NCBI GenBank assembly: GCA_016716065.1
Contig: JADJXA010000004.1
Location: forward strand, 62,001-126,000
Length of the DNA: 64,000 nt
Origin: Candidatus Leptovillus gracilis
GTDB lineage: Bacteria > Chloroflexota > Anaerolineae > Promineifilales > Promineifilaceae
Reading direction: 5' to 3'
The translations under genes and the position numbers were made by a program. Positions 53,474 through 63,526 of the stretch are shown piece after piece; the stretch's first letter is position 1; each line of letters opens with the position of its first letter. Under the pieces are notes generated by a model. It was not told where the DNA came from. It ran no database searches and worked only from the letters and a program-made list of their open reading frames with translations.

Positions 53474-55196
53474 TTACCCCGCGCCGCTCGCGCCGCCACC
53501 GGCCGCCCCGGCCCCGGCTGCGCCAGCCGCCCCGGCCGCGCTGCCGCCAGAAGATGCAGTCGCCGCCGACATCGCCACAAAAGAGGCCATGTAGCTGGCA
53601 TCATCTGCTGTGGACAAGACATGGAAGTAGGGTGGCAGTTTGTTCCAACCCGCCTTCTCAAAGTATTTGGCCCACTGCGTCAGCAGGCCAAAGCTGGCGG
53701 CATGCGCCAGGTACTGCTCGAACATATCCGGCCGACTGACTGCCTCTTTGCCTTTGGTGACGTTTTTTAGGTGTTGGGCAAAGGCTTTGTAGCCGACGGC
53801 CGTTTCCGCCCCCACATCTGACAATGGCGAAAAAGAGGCGCCCATCACCAACCCCACTACCGCCAGCATAAACACGGCAGCGGCAGCCATCAACGGCCCA
53901 AAACCGAAGGTCTCGCTCATGACGGCCGTCAGCAAGAATCCGGACACACTAACCAACAGCAGCAGCCCACCTACGACCAGCATCGTGCGCCGTACCCCTT
54001 TGCGCGTCTCGCTGAAATAACCAGCCTGTTCCATGTCACTTTGCAGTGCTTTTTTGTACCTGTCCCACTGCGAAGATGTAATCCGGCCGCTCAATTCAGA
54101 GATGCGCACTTCGTCAACGCGACCTTTCTTGGTTTCAAAGAGTACATCCAACAGGGCTTGCTCGTGCGGCAGCAGGCCAGATGGTTGCGCCGCCAGCCGA
54201 ACCACAAAATCTTGCTGGCGATACCACTTTTTCTCCGCCAGTTCGTCAATGCGCAGCAGCCCCCGGTCGGCCAGGTCGAACAATGTGCCCAGGGCGTTGG
54301 CCCAGGTGGGGCCGGCCGTTTCGGTGGTAATGGCTCCGGCAACGCCCGGCTTTAAATCGCCGGGTGGGTTGTAGAGGGTTTGTTTGCTTGTCAGCCGGGG
54401 CGGCTTGTTTTGCCGCCAATACGCGGCGTAGCCACCCACACCGCCGGCAAGAAGCAGCGCGGCCGGCGCCAGCCAATAAGGTATTTGCGCCTGCTGCGCC
54501 CTCCCGTGCTGCGGCGCGGGCTTGCTCGCTGATTTGCCATGCCGGCGGCGACGAAGTCAGGCTGCCCGGCGCGAAGGAAAGCCCCACCACCAGCGGCGAA
54601 TTGGGCTGCAAATCGGTCACGCGGAAGGTGACTGTGCCGGATTGCTGGCTGATTTGCGCCGCGCCGTCATAGACTTGTGGTTCGGCGATGAGATTGGTAG
54701 ATGGGGGGTAGTGGACGGCCGTTTCGCTGCTGCCAATCGAATACGCATATTCATCCGGCAGGGACTGCCACCGCAAGGCGTCGGCGGCCGATTCCTGGCG
54801 CATCACGCCCTGCGCCCGATATGTCAGCACAAAAGTGCGCGTTGTGTTGCTGGTGGCCTCCATGTGCCAGGTCACCCGCAGCGGATTGCTGCCGGCCACC
54901 TCCATTTGCCCGGCGCCGCTGCCCAGGCCATAAGGCAGACCATCCACCGTGGCGCTGATAATGTCCAGGCCATCGGTGTGGTCCGTGGGTAGTTCACGAA
55001 ACACAAAGGTGAATGGGCCGCCGACAAAATCGAAAATGACGGTCTCTGTCACCAGGAGAGAGCCGCCTTCTTCAACAGTGATGTCCACATCGAACCGCTG
55101 CGCGCTGTACACTTTTTCTTGAGCTTGGGTAACGCCCATAGTTAAGCACAGCGCTGTTAACAACACGGCGCTGACCCACAATTGACGCTTTTTCAT
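53474..55196 (-). pseudogene. DUF2207 membrane protein, split by a 1-base frameshift
   Basis: Would be about 573 aa. Signal peptide MKKRQLWVSAVLLTALCLTMGVTQA, then a DUF2207-type extracytoplasmic domain (FDVDITVEEGGSLLVTETV, FTFVFRELP). In the first frame the next part turns into meaningless arginine/cysteine-rich sequence. In the neighbouring frame the expected membrane helix (IPYWLAPAALLLAGGVGG) appears, then the cytoplasmic part, two further helices and a Gly/Ala tail. Total length 1,723 nt is one over a multiple of three; dropping a G from CGGGAGGG near 54499-54505 restores one frame. Probably sequence error. DUF2207 proteins are of unknown function. Confidence 0.78.
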
Positions 55197-55425
55197 CTCA
55201 AATCTCCTTTATGTGCGGTGCGCCAGCACTGTGCTGGCATGTCGCCGATTGCGAATCGGCGCTTTTCTCTTCGTGGTGGTGGGCTGTGATCTGGTGTACT
55301 GACCACAATTATATATACGTCAGCCATTCATGGTTTGTTGCGGGACACGACTGTAACCGTCCCGGTGGGCAAAGGTATAGATTCGCGCCTTTGCCCACCC
55401 GCCTGCCAGTGTTACAATCCAGCGC

Positions 55426-56382
55426 GTGAAGTGCATCATCCAGATTCCCTGTTTTAACGAAGCCGAGACTCTGCCGCAGACGTTGGCCGGTTTGCCGCAA
55501 AGCATTCCGGGCATTGACTGCCTGGAATGGTTGGTGATTGATGATGGCAGCGACGATGACACGGCCGTACTCGCCCAATCTCTCGGCGTCCACCACGTTA
55601 TTCGCCACCGGCAAAACCTGGGGCTGGCCCGCGCTTTCCAGACCGGGCTGGATGCCTGCCTGCACCTGGGGGCGGACATCATCGTCAACACCGACGCCGA
55701 TAACCAATATCCCGGCCGCTACATCCCGCAGTTGGTCGCCCCGGTGTTGGGCGGCCGGGCCGACATTGTGATTGCCGACCGTCAGGTGGGGCAAATTGCC
55801 CATTTTTCGCCGGCAAAGCGCTTTTTGCAGAAGTTTGGCAGTTGGATGGTGCGCACGGTCAGCGGCACGGCCGTGCCCGATGCCGCCAGTGGCTTTCGGG
55901 CGTATTCGCGCGAAGCGGCGCTGCGGCTGAACATTCTGACACGTTTTAGCTACACCCTGGAGACAATTATTCAGGCCGGTAAGTTGGGTCTGGCGGTGGT
56001 GAGTGTGCCTATTGAGACGAATATGACGGAACGGCCGTCTCGTTTGCAAAAAAACATGTGGCACTTCATCAAAGCCCAGGCCGGCACCATCATGCGCCTG
56101 TACGCTTTTTACGAGCCGCTGCGCACCTTTAGTTATATCGCCTTGCCCTTTTTGTTGGCCGGACTGTTTACCTGGCTGCGCTTTTTCTATTTTGTATTCG
56201 TAGGGGACAGCGGTATTGGCCGTTATGTCCAATCACTGACCATCGGCACGGGTCTGCTGCTGGTGGGGGTGATTACCCTGCTGTTTGGCATCCAGGCCGA
56301 CATTGCCAGCAAACACCGCCAGCTTACGCAGGAAATGCTGTATCGCTTGAAGAAGTTGGAACTGAGTTCCAGTGATGAGTGA
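55426..56382 (+). CDS. glycosyltransferase family 2, polyprenyl-phosphate sugar type
   Basis: 318 aa. IIQIPCFNEAETLPQTL, WLVIDDGSDDDTAVLA and IIVNTDADNQYPGRYIP (the DXD-like metal site) form the GT-A domain, and DAASGFRAYSREAAL follows. Two C-terminal membrane helices (YIALPFLLAGLFTWLRFFYF and GLLLVGVITLLFGIQA) resemble GtrB/DPM-like enzymes that charge polyprenyl phosphate. It could make the lipid-linked donor used by the GT-C enzymes elsewhere in the window (inference). GTG start at 55426. Confidence 0.9.
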   Translation: MKCIIQIPCFNEAETLPQTLAGLPQSIPGIDCLEWLVIDDGSDDDTAVLAQSLGVHHVIRHRQNLGLARAFQTGLDACLHLGADIIVNTDADNQYPGRYIPQLVAPVLGGRADIVIADRQVGQIAHFSPAKRFLQKFGSWMVRTVSGTAVPDAASGFRAYSREAALRLNILTRFSYTLETIIQAGKLGLAVVSVPIETNMTERPSRLQKNMWHFIKAQAGTIMRLYAFYEPLRTFSYIALPFLLAGLFTWLRFFYFVFVGDSGIGRYVQSLTIGTGLLLVGVITLLFGIQADIASKHRQLTQEMLYRLKKLELSSSDE

Positions 56383-56383
56383 C

Positions 56384-56500
56384 CAGTGTTCAGTGTTCAG
56401 TGTTCATTCGGTGATACCTCCGACTACAAACTGAAATCTGGTCACTGAATACTGGTCACTGACTACTGATTACTGGATACTGATTACTGACTACGGCGCT
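56384..56500. repeat. degenerate tandem repeat of ACTGATTACTG / CAGTGTTCAGTG words
   Basis: Begins GTGACCAGTGTTCAGTGTTC and ends with TACTGATTACTGGATACTG and GATTACTGACTACGG. Related words occur at 12479-12524 and 34996-35090. No gene. Confidence 0.85.
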
Positions 56501-57503
56501 AGGGCACAGGGGTGGTGGGGATATTGGCCGGGTCGGCCGGATAAATTAGCCCGACGCTGTTGGCCGGGACCCAGCCGCGGGTATAGCCATCTTCCAGCTG
56601 AATCAGATACCACAGGTTGTCGGGCGTTTTGGCTACCAGAGAGGCGATCATCCCCCGCGTCAGGGTGGTGATGGATTGGTAGTCTGGTCCGGCGGCGATG
56701 CGCAGTTCCACCGTTTGCGCGCCAGAAGTCCCCTTGATCACAATTTCCGGCAGCGAGACGAGCGGCCTGTTGTCGGGTGGCGTGGTCTGGACGATGGGTG
56801 TGCCTGGCGCGGAAGGTGGCACGGCCGTTCCCGCTCCTGGCGTAGGAATCATCAACTCTTGTCCTACGGCGATGGTATTGACATTGAACAGGCCGTTGGC
56901 GGTGGCGATGTCCTGGATGGTAACATTGTACAGACGGGCGATGCTGTTCAGCGTATCCCCTTGTTTGACGACGTACACAATGGGCGTGCTGGTCACGTCG
57001 GGTGTCAGCGTGGGCACGGGCGATTCTTCGATGATGTACATACGCGGGGTTTCTGTGCCGATGGGGGTGGGCGTTGGTTGGGCCGTGAGCGTGAGATTAC
57101 CGGCCATAACGGTCGCCGCGGCATCGTTGGCGTCTGTCTGCTGGGGCGAAGGCCAGAAGGTCGCCAATACAGCCAATGTCAGCAGGATCGCCAAAACCAC
57201 TACAATGCCCACCCTGGCTCCCAGGGGCAAGGTGTGAAACAAGTCCGCCAATGTTTGGCGCTCATCGTTGGCGGTTGGCGCAGTTGATGAGGGGATCGTT
57301 TCGGCGGGGACAATCGGTTTGGCGCGTGGAGTTGGTGGAATCAGCTCGGCCGTCGGCGTGGCTGGTCCGGTTGGCGCTAACGACACGCCGTCGGGTAATT
57401 CTTCTTCAGGCTGGTAAACAGGCGGCAGTTCCGGCTGCTGCGCCTCTGGGCCGGGCGATTGTATTTCTGGTTGTGGGGCCGCTGCGGCTTCCTCTGTGGG
57501 CAT
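56499..57503 (-). CDS. membrane-anchored LysM protein with SH3-like domain
   Basis: 334 aa. Residues 1-100 are a Pro/Glu/Ala-rich cytoplasmic region. One transmembrane helix follows (VGIVVVLAILLTLAVLATFW, about 112-131), then a threonine/proline linker and a LysM domain (YVVKQGDTLNSIARLYNVTIQDIATAN, to QELMIPTP). The C-terminal domain (VELRIAAGPDYQSITTL to RGWVPANSVGLI) is bacterial SH3-like. It would bind peptidoglycan on the outside. No catalytic domain. Function inferred as envelope attachment or sensing. Confidence 0.87.
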   Translation of the reverse strand: MPTEEAAAAPQPEIQSPGPEAQQPELPPVYQPEEELPDGVSLAPTGPATPTAELIPPTPRAKPIVPAETIPSSTAPTANDERQTLADLFHTLPLGARVGIVVVLAILLTLAVLATFWPSPQQTDANDAAATVMAGNLTLTAQPTPTPIGTETPRMYIIEESPVPTLTPDVTSTPIVYVVKQGDTLNSIARLYNVTIQDIATANGLFNVNTIAVGQELMIPTPGAGTAVPPSAPGTPIVQTTPPDNRPLVSLPEIVIKGTSGAQTVELRIAAGPDYQSITTLTRGMIASLVAKTPDNLWYLIQLEDGYTRGWVPANSVGLIYPADPANIPTTPVP

Positions 57504-57652
57504 AGCTGCTTCACCCTGGTTCTACCGTTTATCAATAGATAGGCCGTCAATGCGCCTCTATCGCCAATGACGTGACATAATATGAGAATATATCATTGAA
57601 TCCGGCGGTTAACAAGGGCAACCGGGTGTTGACGCTGTTTCCAGACAACGGG

Positions 57653-57862
57653 TTATGGCGACGGCCGTTCACCCGGTTGGCCCAATTGTCTCAGCAAAGC
57701 CCGGTTTTGCCGCTGCAGAAGCAGCAGGGCGAACAACAGAATGATCGCCAGGATGCCCAAGAAGGCTGCGCCGGTGGCTTCTTTCACTTCGACGTGTACC
57801 GGGTTGTAATGGCTGTTGCCAGCGATCAGCGGGTCGTGGTTGATGGTTTCATCTTCAATCAT
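57653..57862 (-). CDS. small single-helix membrane protein
   Basis: 69 aa with one helix, GAAFLGILAIILLFALLLL (about residues 31-49), an acidic polar N terminus and a Gln/Arg-rich C terminus (QRQNRALLRQLGQ) that could be a short coiled coil. Its ATG overlaps the stop of hpt (ATGA, 57859-57862), so it is translationally coupled to hpt. No family recognised. Confidence 0.65.
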   Translation of the reverse strand: MIEDETINHDPLIAGNSHYNPVHVEVKEATGAAFLGILAIILLFALLLLQRQNRALLRQLGQPGERPSP

Positions 57863-58410
57863 TTCTTGTAGACCTCCTCTTTTAGCTCGGCAATGTAAGG
57901 CAGCGTGCGGTGGTGATCAGCATAATCCAGGCCGTAACCGACGACCCATACATCGGGGATGTTGAAGCCCAGGTAATGAATGGGCACATCTATGTTTTCG
58001 CGCCGTTTGCGTACCAGGGTGCAGGTGCGCAGCGAAGCGGGGCCGCGTCCTTTCAGGGTGTGGTACAGATAGCTGAGGGTTTTGCCGCTGTCCACAATGT
58101 CTTCGACGATGATGACGTGTTGGTTGACGATGGGTTCTCGCAAGTCTAAGACAATGCGCACTTCGCCGGAAACGGCCGTTTTGCCATAACTGGACACCGA
58201 CATAAAATCTACGCTGTGCGGGATGGTCAGGTGGCGCACCAGGTCGGCCAGGAAGATGAATGCGCCGCGCAGCACGCCTACCAGATACAGCCGTTCCACG
58301 TCGGCATAATCCAGCGAAATCTGGTGGGCCAGCACTCTAACGTGGGCCTGGATGGTCTCTTCTGGCACTAAAATGCGCGCCAGGTCGGGATGAAGGTCGT
58401 TGTTCATCAT
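57859..58410 (-). CDS. hpt: hypoxanthine phosphoribosyltransferase
   Basis: 183 aa, purine salvage. LYLVGVLRGAFIFLADLVRHL and VDFMSVSSYGK, then HVIIVEDIVDSGKTLSYLY, the PRPP loop with its acidic pair, and VWVVGYGLDYADHHRTLPYIAEL near the end. Start chosen at ATG 58410; an in-frame ATG at 58407 follows directly, and the long N-terminal extension possible upstream (to 58521) is repeat-like. Divergent from the asparaginase gene. Confidence 0.94.
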   Translation of the reverse strand: MMNNDLHPDLARILVPEETIQAHVRVLAHQISLDYADVERLYLVGVLRGAFIFLADLVRHLTIPHSVDFMSVSSYGKTAVSGEVRIVLDLREPIVNQHVIIVEDIVDSGKTLSYLYHTLKGRGPASLRTCTLVRKRRENIDVPIHYLGFNIPDVWVVGYGLDYADHHRTLPYIAELKEEVYKK

Positions 58411-58560
58411 TACCTCTGAAGATGATTGAAGGCAAAGGTGTAAAGACGCAAAGAAAATCTGCGTGATTTGTGGCGCAATTTGGGGCCGACTGTGGTTGGC
58501 AAAACGGCCGTTCTCGCCCACAATATCACCTCAATTCTAATCCGTCTGAGGAAAACGCGC

Positions 58561-59586
58561 ATGAAAAAACAAGTGTATATTGCTTATACCGGCGGAACCA
58601 TTGGCATGAAGCAGGTGGATGGCATCTATTTACCCGTGCCCAACCATTTGCAGGCGCTGATGGCTGCCAATCCCGCTTTCCACCATCCCGACCTGCCCGA
58701 TTACACCATCCACCAATATGACCCCCTCTTCGATTCGCCGGATATGACGCCGGCCGACTGGTCCAAAATTGCCCGCGACATTTGCGACAACTACTACGAC
58801 TATGACGGCTTCATTGTCCTACACGGCACAGACACCATGTCCTACACCGCTTCGGCGCTGGCTTTTATGCTCAATGGATTGGACAAACCGGTCATCATCA
58901 CCGGTTCGCAAATCCCGCTGGGCGAACTGCGCAGCGATGCTCAGGATAATTTGATCTCGTCGCTGCTCCTGGTAGCCCATGCGTTTGTTATCCCAGAAGT
59001 GGGGCTGTATTTTAACAGCCGCCTCTTTCGCGGCTGCCGCACGGTGAAGGTGGATGCGGATGGCTTCGACGCCTTTGCTTCGCCTAACTTTCCGGCGCTG
59101 GTGACGCTGGGGGTGGATGTGGAGATACGGGAGGGGTTGGTGCGACGGCCGTCTTCACCGCCACCATCCATCATTGATCTGGGCGAGATTGCGGCGACGG
59201 CCGTTGTGGGCACCTTCCGCTTGTTTCCGGGCGTGTCGGCGCGAACGTTAGAGAACATGCTTCAGCCACCGCTGCGGGGTTTGGTTTTGCAGGCGTATGG
59301 CGCGGGCAATGGCCCAACCCGCGACAAAGAGTTTTTGCGCGTACTCCAGGAAGCCACTGAACGCGGCGTGGTGATTGTGAATTGCACCCAATGTTTGCGC
59401 GGCACAGTGGACCTGAGCCTGTACGCCACCGGCGCAGCGCTGGCCGCTGCCGGTGTAATCAGCGGCTATGACATGACGCCGGAAGCGGCGCTGACGAAAC
59501 TGGCCTATTTGTTGAGCATTTCGGAGGATGTGGCCCAGGTTCGGGCGCTGATGCAGCAAAATCTGCGCGGAGAGTTGACGGAGTAA
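58561..59586 (+). CDS. ansA: L-asparaginase type I
   Basis: 341 aa. KKQVYIAYTGGTIGMKQ carries the first catalytic Thr; IVLHGTDTMSYTASALAFML has the second Thr and Asp; ITGSQIPLGELRSDAQDNL follows. The C-terminal domain (LVLQAYGAGNGP) matches type I cytoplasmic enzymes. Hydrolyses asparagine to aspartate and ammonia. Start at ATG 58561 (MKKQVY) with GAGG upstream; further in-frame upstream codons lack conservation. No signal peptide. Confidence 0.94.
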   Translation: MKKQVYIAYTGGTIGMKQVDGIYLPVPNHLQALMAANPAFHHPDLPDYTIHQYDPLFDSPDMTPADWSKIARDICDNYYDYDGFIVLHGTDTMSYTASALAFMLNGLDKPVIITGSQIPLGELRSDAQDNLISSLLLVAHAFVIPEVGLYFNSRLFRGCRTVKVDADGFDAFASPNFPALVTLGVDVEIREGLVRRPSSPPPSIIDLGEIAATAVVGTFRLFPGVSARTLENMLQPPLRGLVLQAYGAGNGPTRDKEFLRVLQEATERGVVIVNCTQCLRGTVDLSLYATGAALAAAGVISGYDMTPEAALTKLAYLLSISEDVAQVRALMQQNLRGELTE

Positions 59587-59589
59587 GGA

Positions 59590-59648
59590 TTGTGACGGCC
59601 GTTCATCCATGTTATAGTGTAATCACAATCAGAAAAGTGATTACACTA
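59590..59648 (+). promoter_or_regulatory. vapBC promoter and 12-bp inverted-repeat operator
   Basis: TTGTGA (59590-59595), 17 bp, TATAGT (59613-59618). A perfect inverted repeat TAGTGTAATCAC (59615-59626) and GTGATTACACTA (59637-59648) with a 10-bp spacer overlaps the -10 and the start site. This is the usual place for autorepression by an antitoxin-toxin complex. Binding is inferred. Confidence 0.72.
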
Positions 59649-59666
59649 TTTCCCGGAGGCGCAGAT

Positions 59667-59924
59667 ATGTTACGCACCCAAATTCAATTACGGGAAGACC
59701 AATCCCGAAAACTAAAGGAAATGGCCGCCGAATACGACGTGTCGGTGGCCGAACTCATTCGCCAAGGCATTGACTTGCTAATTCAATCCAGCCCGGAAGC
59801 GACGCTCGAAGAAAAGAGACTGCGGGCAACGGCCGTCATTGGCATCGCCGATTCAGGTATAACTGATTTAGCCACAAATCATGATCACTATCTGGATGAA
59901 GCTTATGGGGACTTTGGCGCATGA
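59667..59924 (+). CDS. vapB: antitoxin, ribbon-helix-helix (VapB-like)
   Basis: 85 aa. MLRTQIQLREDQSRKLKEMAAEYDVSVAELIRQGIDLLI is a classical CopG/RHH fold: one beta strand, then two helices. The C-terminal part is the toxin-binding tail. Start at ATG 59667 with CCGGAGG at 59653-59659. Overlaps the toxin start by 4 bp (ATGA), so translation is coupled. It neutralises the downstream PIN toxin and probably represses the promoter through the inverted repeat. Confidence 0.87.
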   Translation: MLRTQIQLREDQSRKLKEMAAEYDVSVAELIRQGIDLLIQSSPEATLEEKRLRATAVIGIADSGITDLATNHDHYLDEAYGDFGA

Positions 59925-60325
59925 AAGTCTTTGTGGATACCTCTGCGTTCCTGGCCTTATTGGATCGGTCAGAGACAATGCACCCTCAAGCCGGTGCAAC
60001 CTGGTTGCATCTGCTGACGCAGGAAGATACGTCTCTTTTTTGTACCAATTACGTTTTGCTGGAGAGTGCGGTTTTAATTCAACGGCGTTTAGGTATGCGG
60101 TTTGTGAAAACGTTCCATACCGACGTGACACCTATTTTGCATCTTATATGGGTTGATGAAGAATTGCATCGAGCTGCTGTTATGGCGCTGCTAACGGCCA
60201 ACCGCCACCGATTAAGCCTGGTGGACTGCGTTAGTTTCGCCGCGATGCGGCAATTGAGCATCGGGCATTATTTTGGATTTGACGTGCATTTTGCCGAGCA
60301 GGAGTTTACGGCCGTTACATCATAA
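59921..60325 (+). CDS. vapC: PIN-domain ribonuclease toxin (VapC-like)
   Basis: 134 aa. MKVFVDTSAFLALLD with the first acidic residue, the central TNYVLLESAVLIQRRL with a conserved Glu, and RLSLVDCVSFAAMRQL with the third Asp: the standard PIN acidic triad. Cleaves tRNA or rRNA in family members. Its last 11 bp overlap the 3' end of uvrA on the other strand. ACGGCCGT lies in its last codons. Confidence 0.87.
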   Translation: MKVFVDTSAFLALLDRSETMHPQAGATWLHLLTQEDTSLFCTNYVLLESAVLIQRRLGMRFVKTFHTDVTPILHLIWVDEELHRAAVMALLTANRHRLSLVDCVSFAAMRQLSIGHYFGFDVHFAEQEFTAVTS

Positions 60326-63214
60326 CCTGAACCTGGCTGTTGAGATACGGCCGTAAAAACGCTCCCGTATAACTCCCCTCTGCCAGCGCCACCTGCTCTG
60401 GCGTGCCTTCCGCCACAATCTGCCCACCCCGGTCGCCTCCCTCCGGCCCCATGTCAATCAGATGGTCCGACACCTTAATGATGTCCAGATTATGTTCAAT
60501 AATCACCACCGTATTCCCCTTATCCACCAACCGATTTAGGGCCACAATCAACTTCGCCACGTCATGGCTGTGCAGACCCACCGATGGCTCATCCAAAATA
60601 TACATCGTCCGCCCGGTGGCAATTTTGGACAATTCGCGGCTCAATTTCACCCGCTGCGCCTCGCCGCCGCTCAACGTTGGCGCCGGCTGCCCCAGGTGAA
60701 TATAACCCAGCCCCACGTCTACCAATGTCTGTAATTTGCGCTGGATGGTTGGGATATTCTCAAAAAACAGCAGCGCCTCGTCCACGCTCAGGTCCAGCAC
60801 CTCGGCGATATTCAGCCCCTTGAACGTCACTTGCAGCGTTTCCCGGTTATAACGCGCCCCGTGACAAATGTCGCACGGCACATAAATGTCCGGCAAGAAC
60901 TGCATTTCAATGCGATTTTGCCCCTGCCCCTGGCACGCTTCGCAGCGACCGCCTTTGACGTTAAAGCTAAAGCGTCCCGACTTGTAGCCGCGTATTTTGC
61001 TCTCCGGCAGGCCGGTAAACAGGTCGCGGATCGGGTTAAATAGATTGGTATACGTCGCCGGATTGGAGCGCGGCGTGCGGCCGATGGGACTTTGGTCAAT
61101 TTCTATCACTTTGTCCAGATACTCCAGCCCTTCCATGCCGGCGTGTTTGCCCGGCAGCTCTTTTGATTTGTAGAAATGCTGGTTCAGCCGTTTGCTCAGA
61201 ATTTCCACCAGAAAAGAGCTTTTGCCGCTGCCGCTGACGCCGGTGATGCACACAAATTTGCCCAACGGGATGGCGATGTCTACATTTTTCAGGTTGTTTT
61301 CTTGCGCGCCGCGCACAGTCAGAAACTCGCCTTTGTGCCCTTTGCGCCGTTTGGCAGGTACGGGGATGCGCAGACGGCCGTTCAAATATCCCCCCGTAAT
61401 AGACCTTTCATTGGCCGCCACTTGCTCCGGCGTTCCCTCGGCTACAATTTCGCCGCCCAACTTGCCCGCCCCTGGTCCCAGGTCCACAATCCAGTCGGCC
61501 GCCCGCATCGTATCCTCGTCGTGTTCCACCACCAGCACCGTATTGCCCAGGTCACGCATCCCTTTCAACGTCTGGATCAGCCGGGCATTGTCCCGTTGAT
61601 GCAGGCCGATAGAAGGCTCATCCAGCACATACAACACACCCATCAACTGGCTGCCGATTTGCGTCGCCAGGCGAATGCGCTGCGCCTCGCCGCCGCTCAG
61701 CGTGCCCGCCGCCCGGTCCAATGTCAGGTAGTCCAGCCCGACATTGATCATAAATTGCAGCCGCTCGCAAATTTCCTTAAAAATCGGCCGGGCAATCAGC
61801 GCCTGGCGCGGCGTTAACGTCCCATTCTCCCGCAGCCCCTCAGCCCAGGGCAGGGTGCGGGCCACCGGCCAGCGCGTCACATCGGCGATATTCGCCGTGC
61901 CAATGGTCACGGCCAGCGGTACCGGCTGCAAGCGTGTGCCGTTGCAGGCGCTGCACGGCCGATTGACCATGAACCCTTCTAGCTTTCACACACATAATCG
62001 GAGGTGGATTCGTTGTAGCGCCGCCATAAATTGGTGACGACGCCTTCATACTGCGTGCGATAATGGCGCGTATCTCCCTCCCGATTGACATAAGTGACAG
62101 TGACGATCTCGTCGCCGCTGCCATGCAGCAAAATGCGCATCTGCGCTTCACTCAGTTGGCGCACCGGCGCATTGGTGGGGATATTAAAATGATCGGCCGT
62201 CGCTTTAAGCAATTGCCAGTAGTAACCCGCTTTGTCATCTGTCGGCCAACCTACAATGGCCCCATCGGCCAATGTCATATCTTTGTTAGGAACCAACAGG
62301 TCATCGTCCAACTGCTTTTTTGTACCGAGACCCTGGCACTCCGGGCAGGCGCCATGGGGGCTGTTAAAGCTAAAGGTGCGCGGCTCAATCTCCGGGATGC
62401 TTGTGCCATCATACGGACAGTAGAGGTGTTCAGAATACAGTTGGTCGCTGGGGTTGTCCGGGTTCGTCACGTCGTTGATGATAACAATGCCGCTGCCCAA
62501 CGCCAGCGCCGTCTCTATCGAATCGGTCAGACGAGTGCGGTCGGCTTTGGCGTCTTCACTGTCATCGTGCGGCTCGTGGCGGATGACCAGGCGGTCTACC
62601 ACCGCTTCGATGCTGTGATTTTTATAACGGTCGAGTTCGATTTCTTCATCTACCTGGCGCACCTGGCCGTTGACGCGCATACGCACAAAACCGGCTTTGC
62701 GCACATCTTCAAAAACACTTTGGTGATGCCCTTTGCGATCTTTGATCAGCGGGGCCAATACCTGAACACGGCTGCCCTGGGGCATGTGCAGCACGCTTTC
62801 CACAATTTGCTCGGCCGATTGGGGCATCACCGGTCGGCCGCATTCGGGGCAGTGGGGCGTACCGGCGCGGGCAAACAGCAGGCGCAGATAATCGTACACC
62901 TCGGTCACGGTTCCCACCGTCGAACGTGGGTTGTGGCTGACCCCTTTCTGGTCAATGGAAACGGCCGGACTCAATCCTTCGATCTGGTCTACGTCTGGTT
63001 TTTCCATCTGGCCCAGGAATTGGCGGGCATAGGCCGACAGGGATTCTACATAGCGGCGCTGGCCTTCGGCGAAGATGGTGTCGAAGGCCAGAGAGGATTT
63101 GCCGGAGCCGGAGATGCCGGTGAGGACAACGAGTTTGTCGCGGGGAATCTCGACGGTGACGTTTTTGAGGTTGTGCTCGCGCGCGCCGCGCACGATGATT
63201 TTGTCTAAAGACAT
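60315..63214 (-). pseudogene. uvrA: excinuclease ABC subunit A, split by a 1-base frameshift
   Basis: Together 2,900 nt, one short of a multiple of three; read through it gives about 966 aa, normal for UvrA. The N-terminal part (63214-61979) has MSLDKIIVRGAREHNLKNV, Walker A TGISGSGKSSLAFD and zinc cysteines CPECGRP. It stops after STSDYVCES. The C-terminal part continues in another frame, LEGFMVNRPCSACNGTRL, with signature GGEAQRIRLA, a second Walker A (GVSGSGKSS), a C4 zinc finger (CEACQG/CDICHG) and ends near 60315. One A missing in the run at about 61984-61986 restores the frame. Sequencing error is likelier than gene loss. Confidence 0.85.
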
Positions 63215-63526
63215 ATGGATTAGTCCGTTGGTCTGGTACTCTTGTAGTCGGGAAAAATAACTGTCAAGTTTATCTGGAATTAAAGCCAAAAGGTGCTTGG
63301 GCCGACTATCGGCTTCACTTGAGCCGATCCGCAATTCTAGCACGGGAAACGGGGTCAAACCATTAGCGTTTAATAGATATTAGGCAACCACCTACTCAGC
63401 TTACGGTTCGCTGCGCCCGGCGTCAAAGCCACCGGGCAACTCTGTGCAAAGGCAGATAACACAAATTCTTAATCTGTGAAATCGGCATAATCTTTGATAA
63501 CCCTTTTTGATTCTGGCTTGTCCAGG
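63215..63526. repeat. uvrA upstream gap with dispersed repeat (copy 2)
   Basis: No gene in 312 bp. A stretch at about 63487-63531 matches 9958-10002 with about 90% identity; AATCTGTGAA precedes both. The part nearer uvrA is presumably its leader and promoter; I see no clear consensus. Confidence 0.7.

Noticed and set aside
56384..56500. CRISPR array
   Set aside because: Units are about 10 bp, degenerate and without unique spacers; no cas genes are in the window.
60315..61970. Independent UvrA2-like protein
   Set aside because: It begins exactly where the N-terminal half of UvrA stops and completes the conserved sequence, so the two are one gene.
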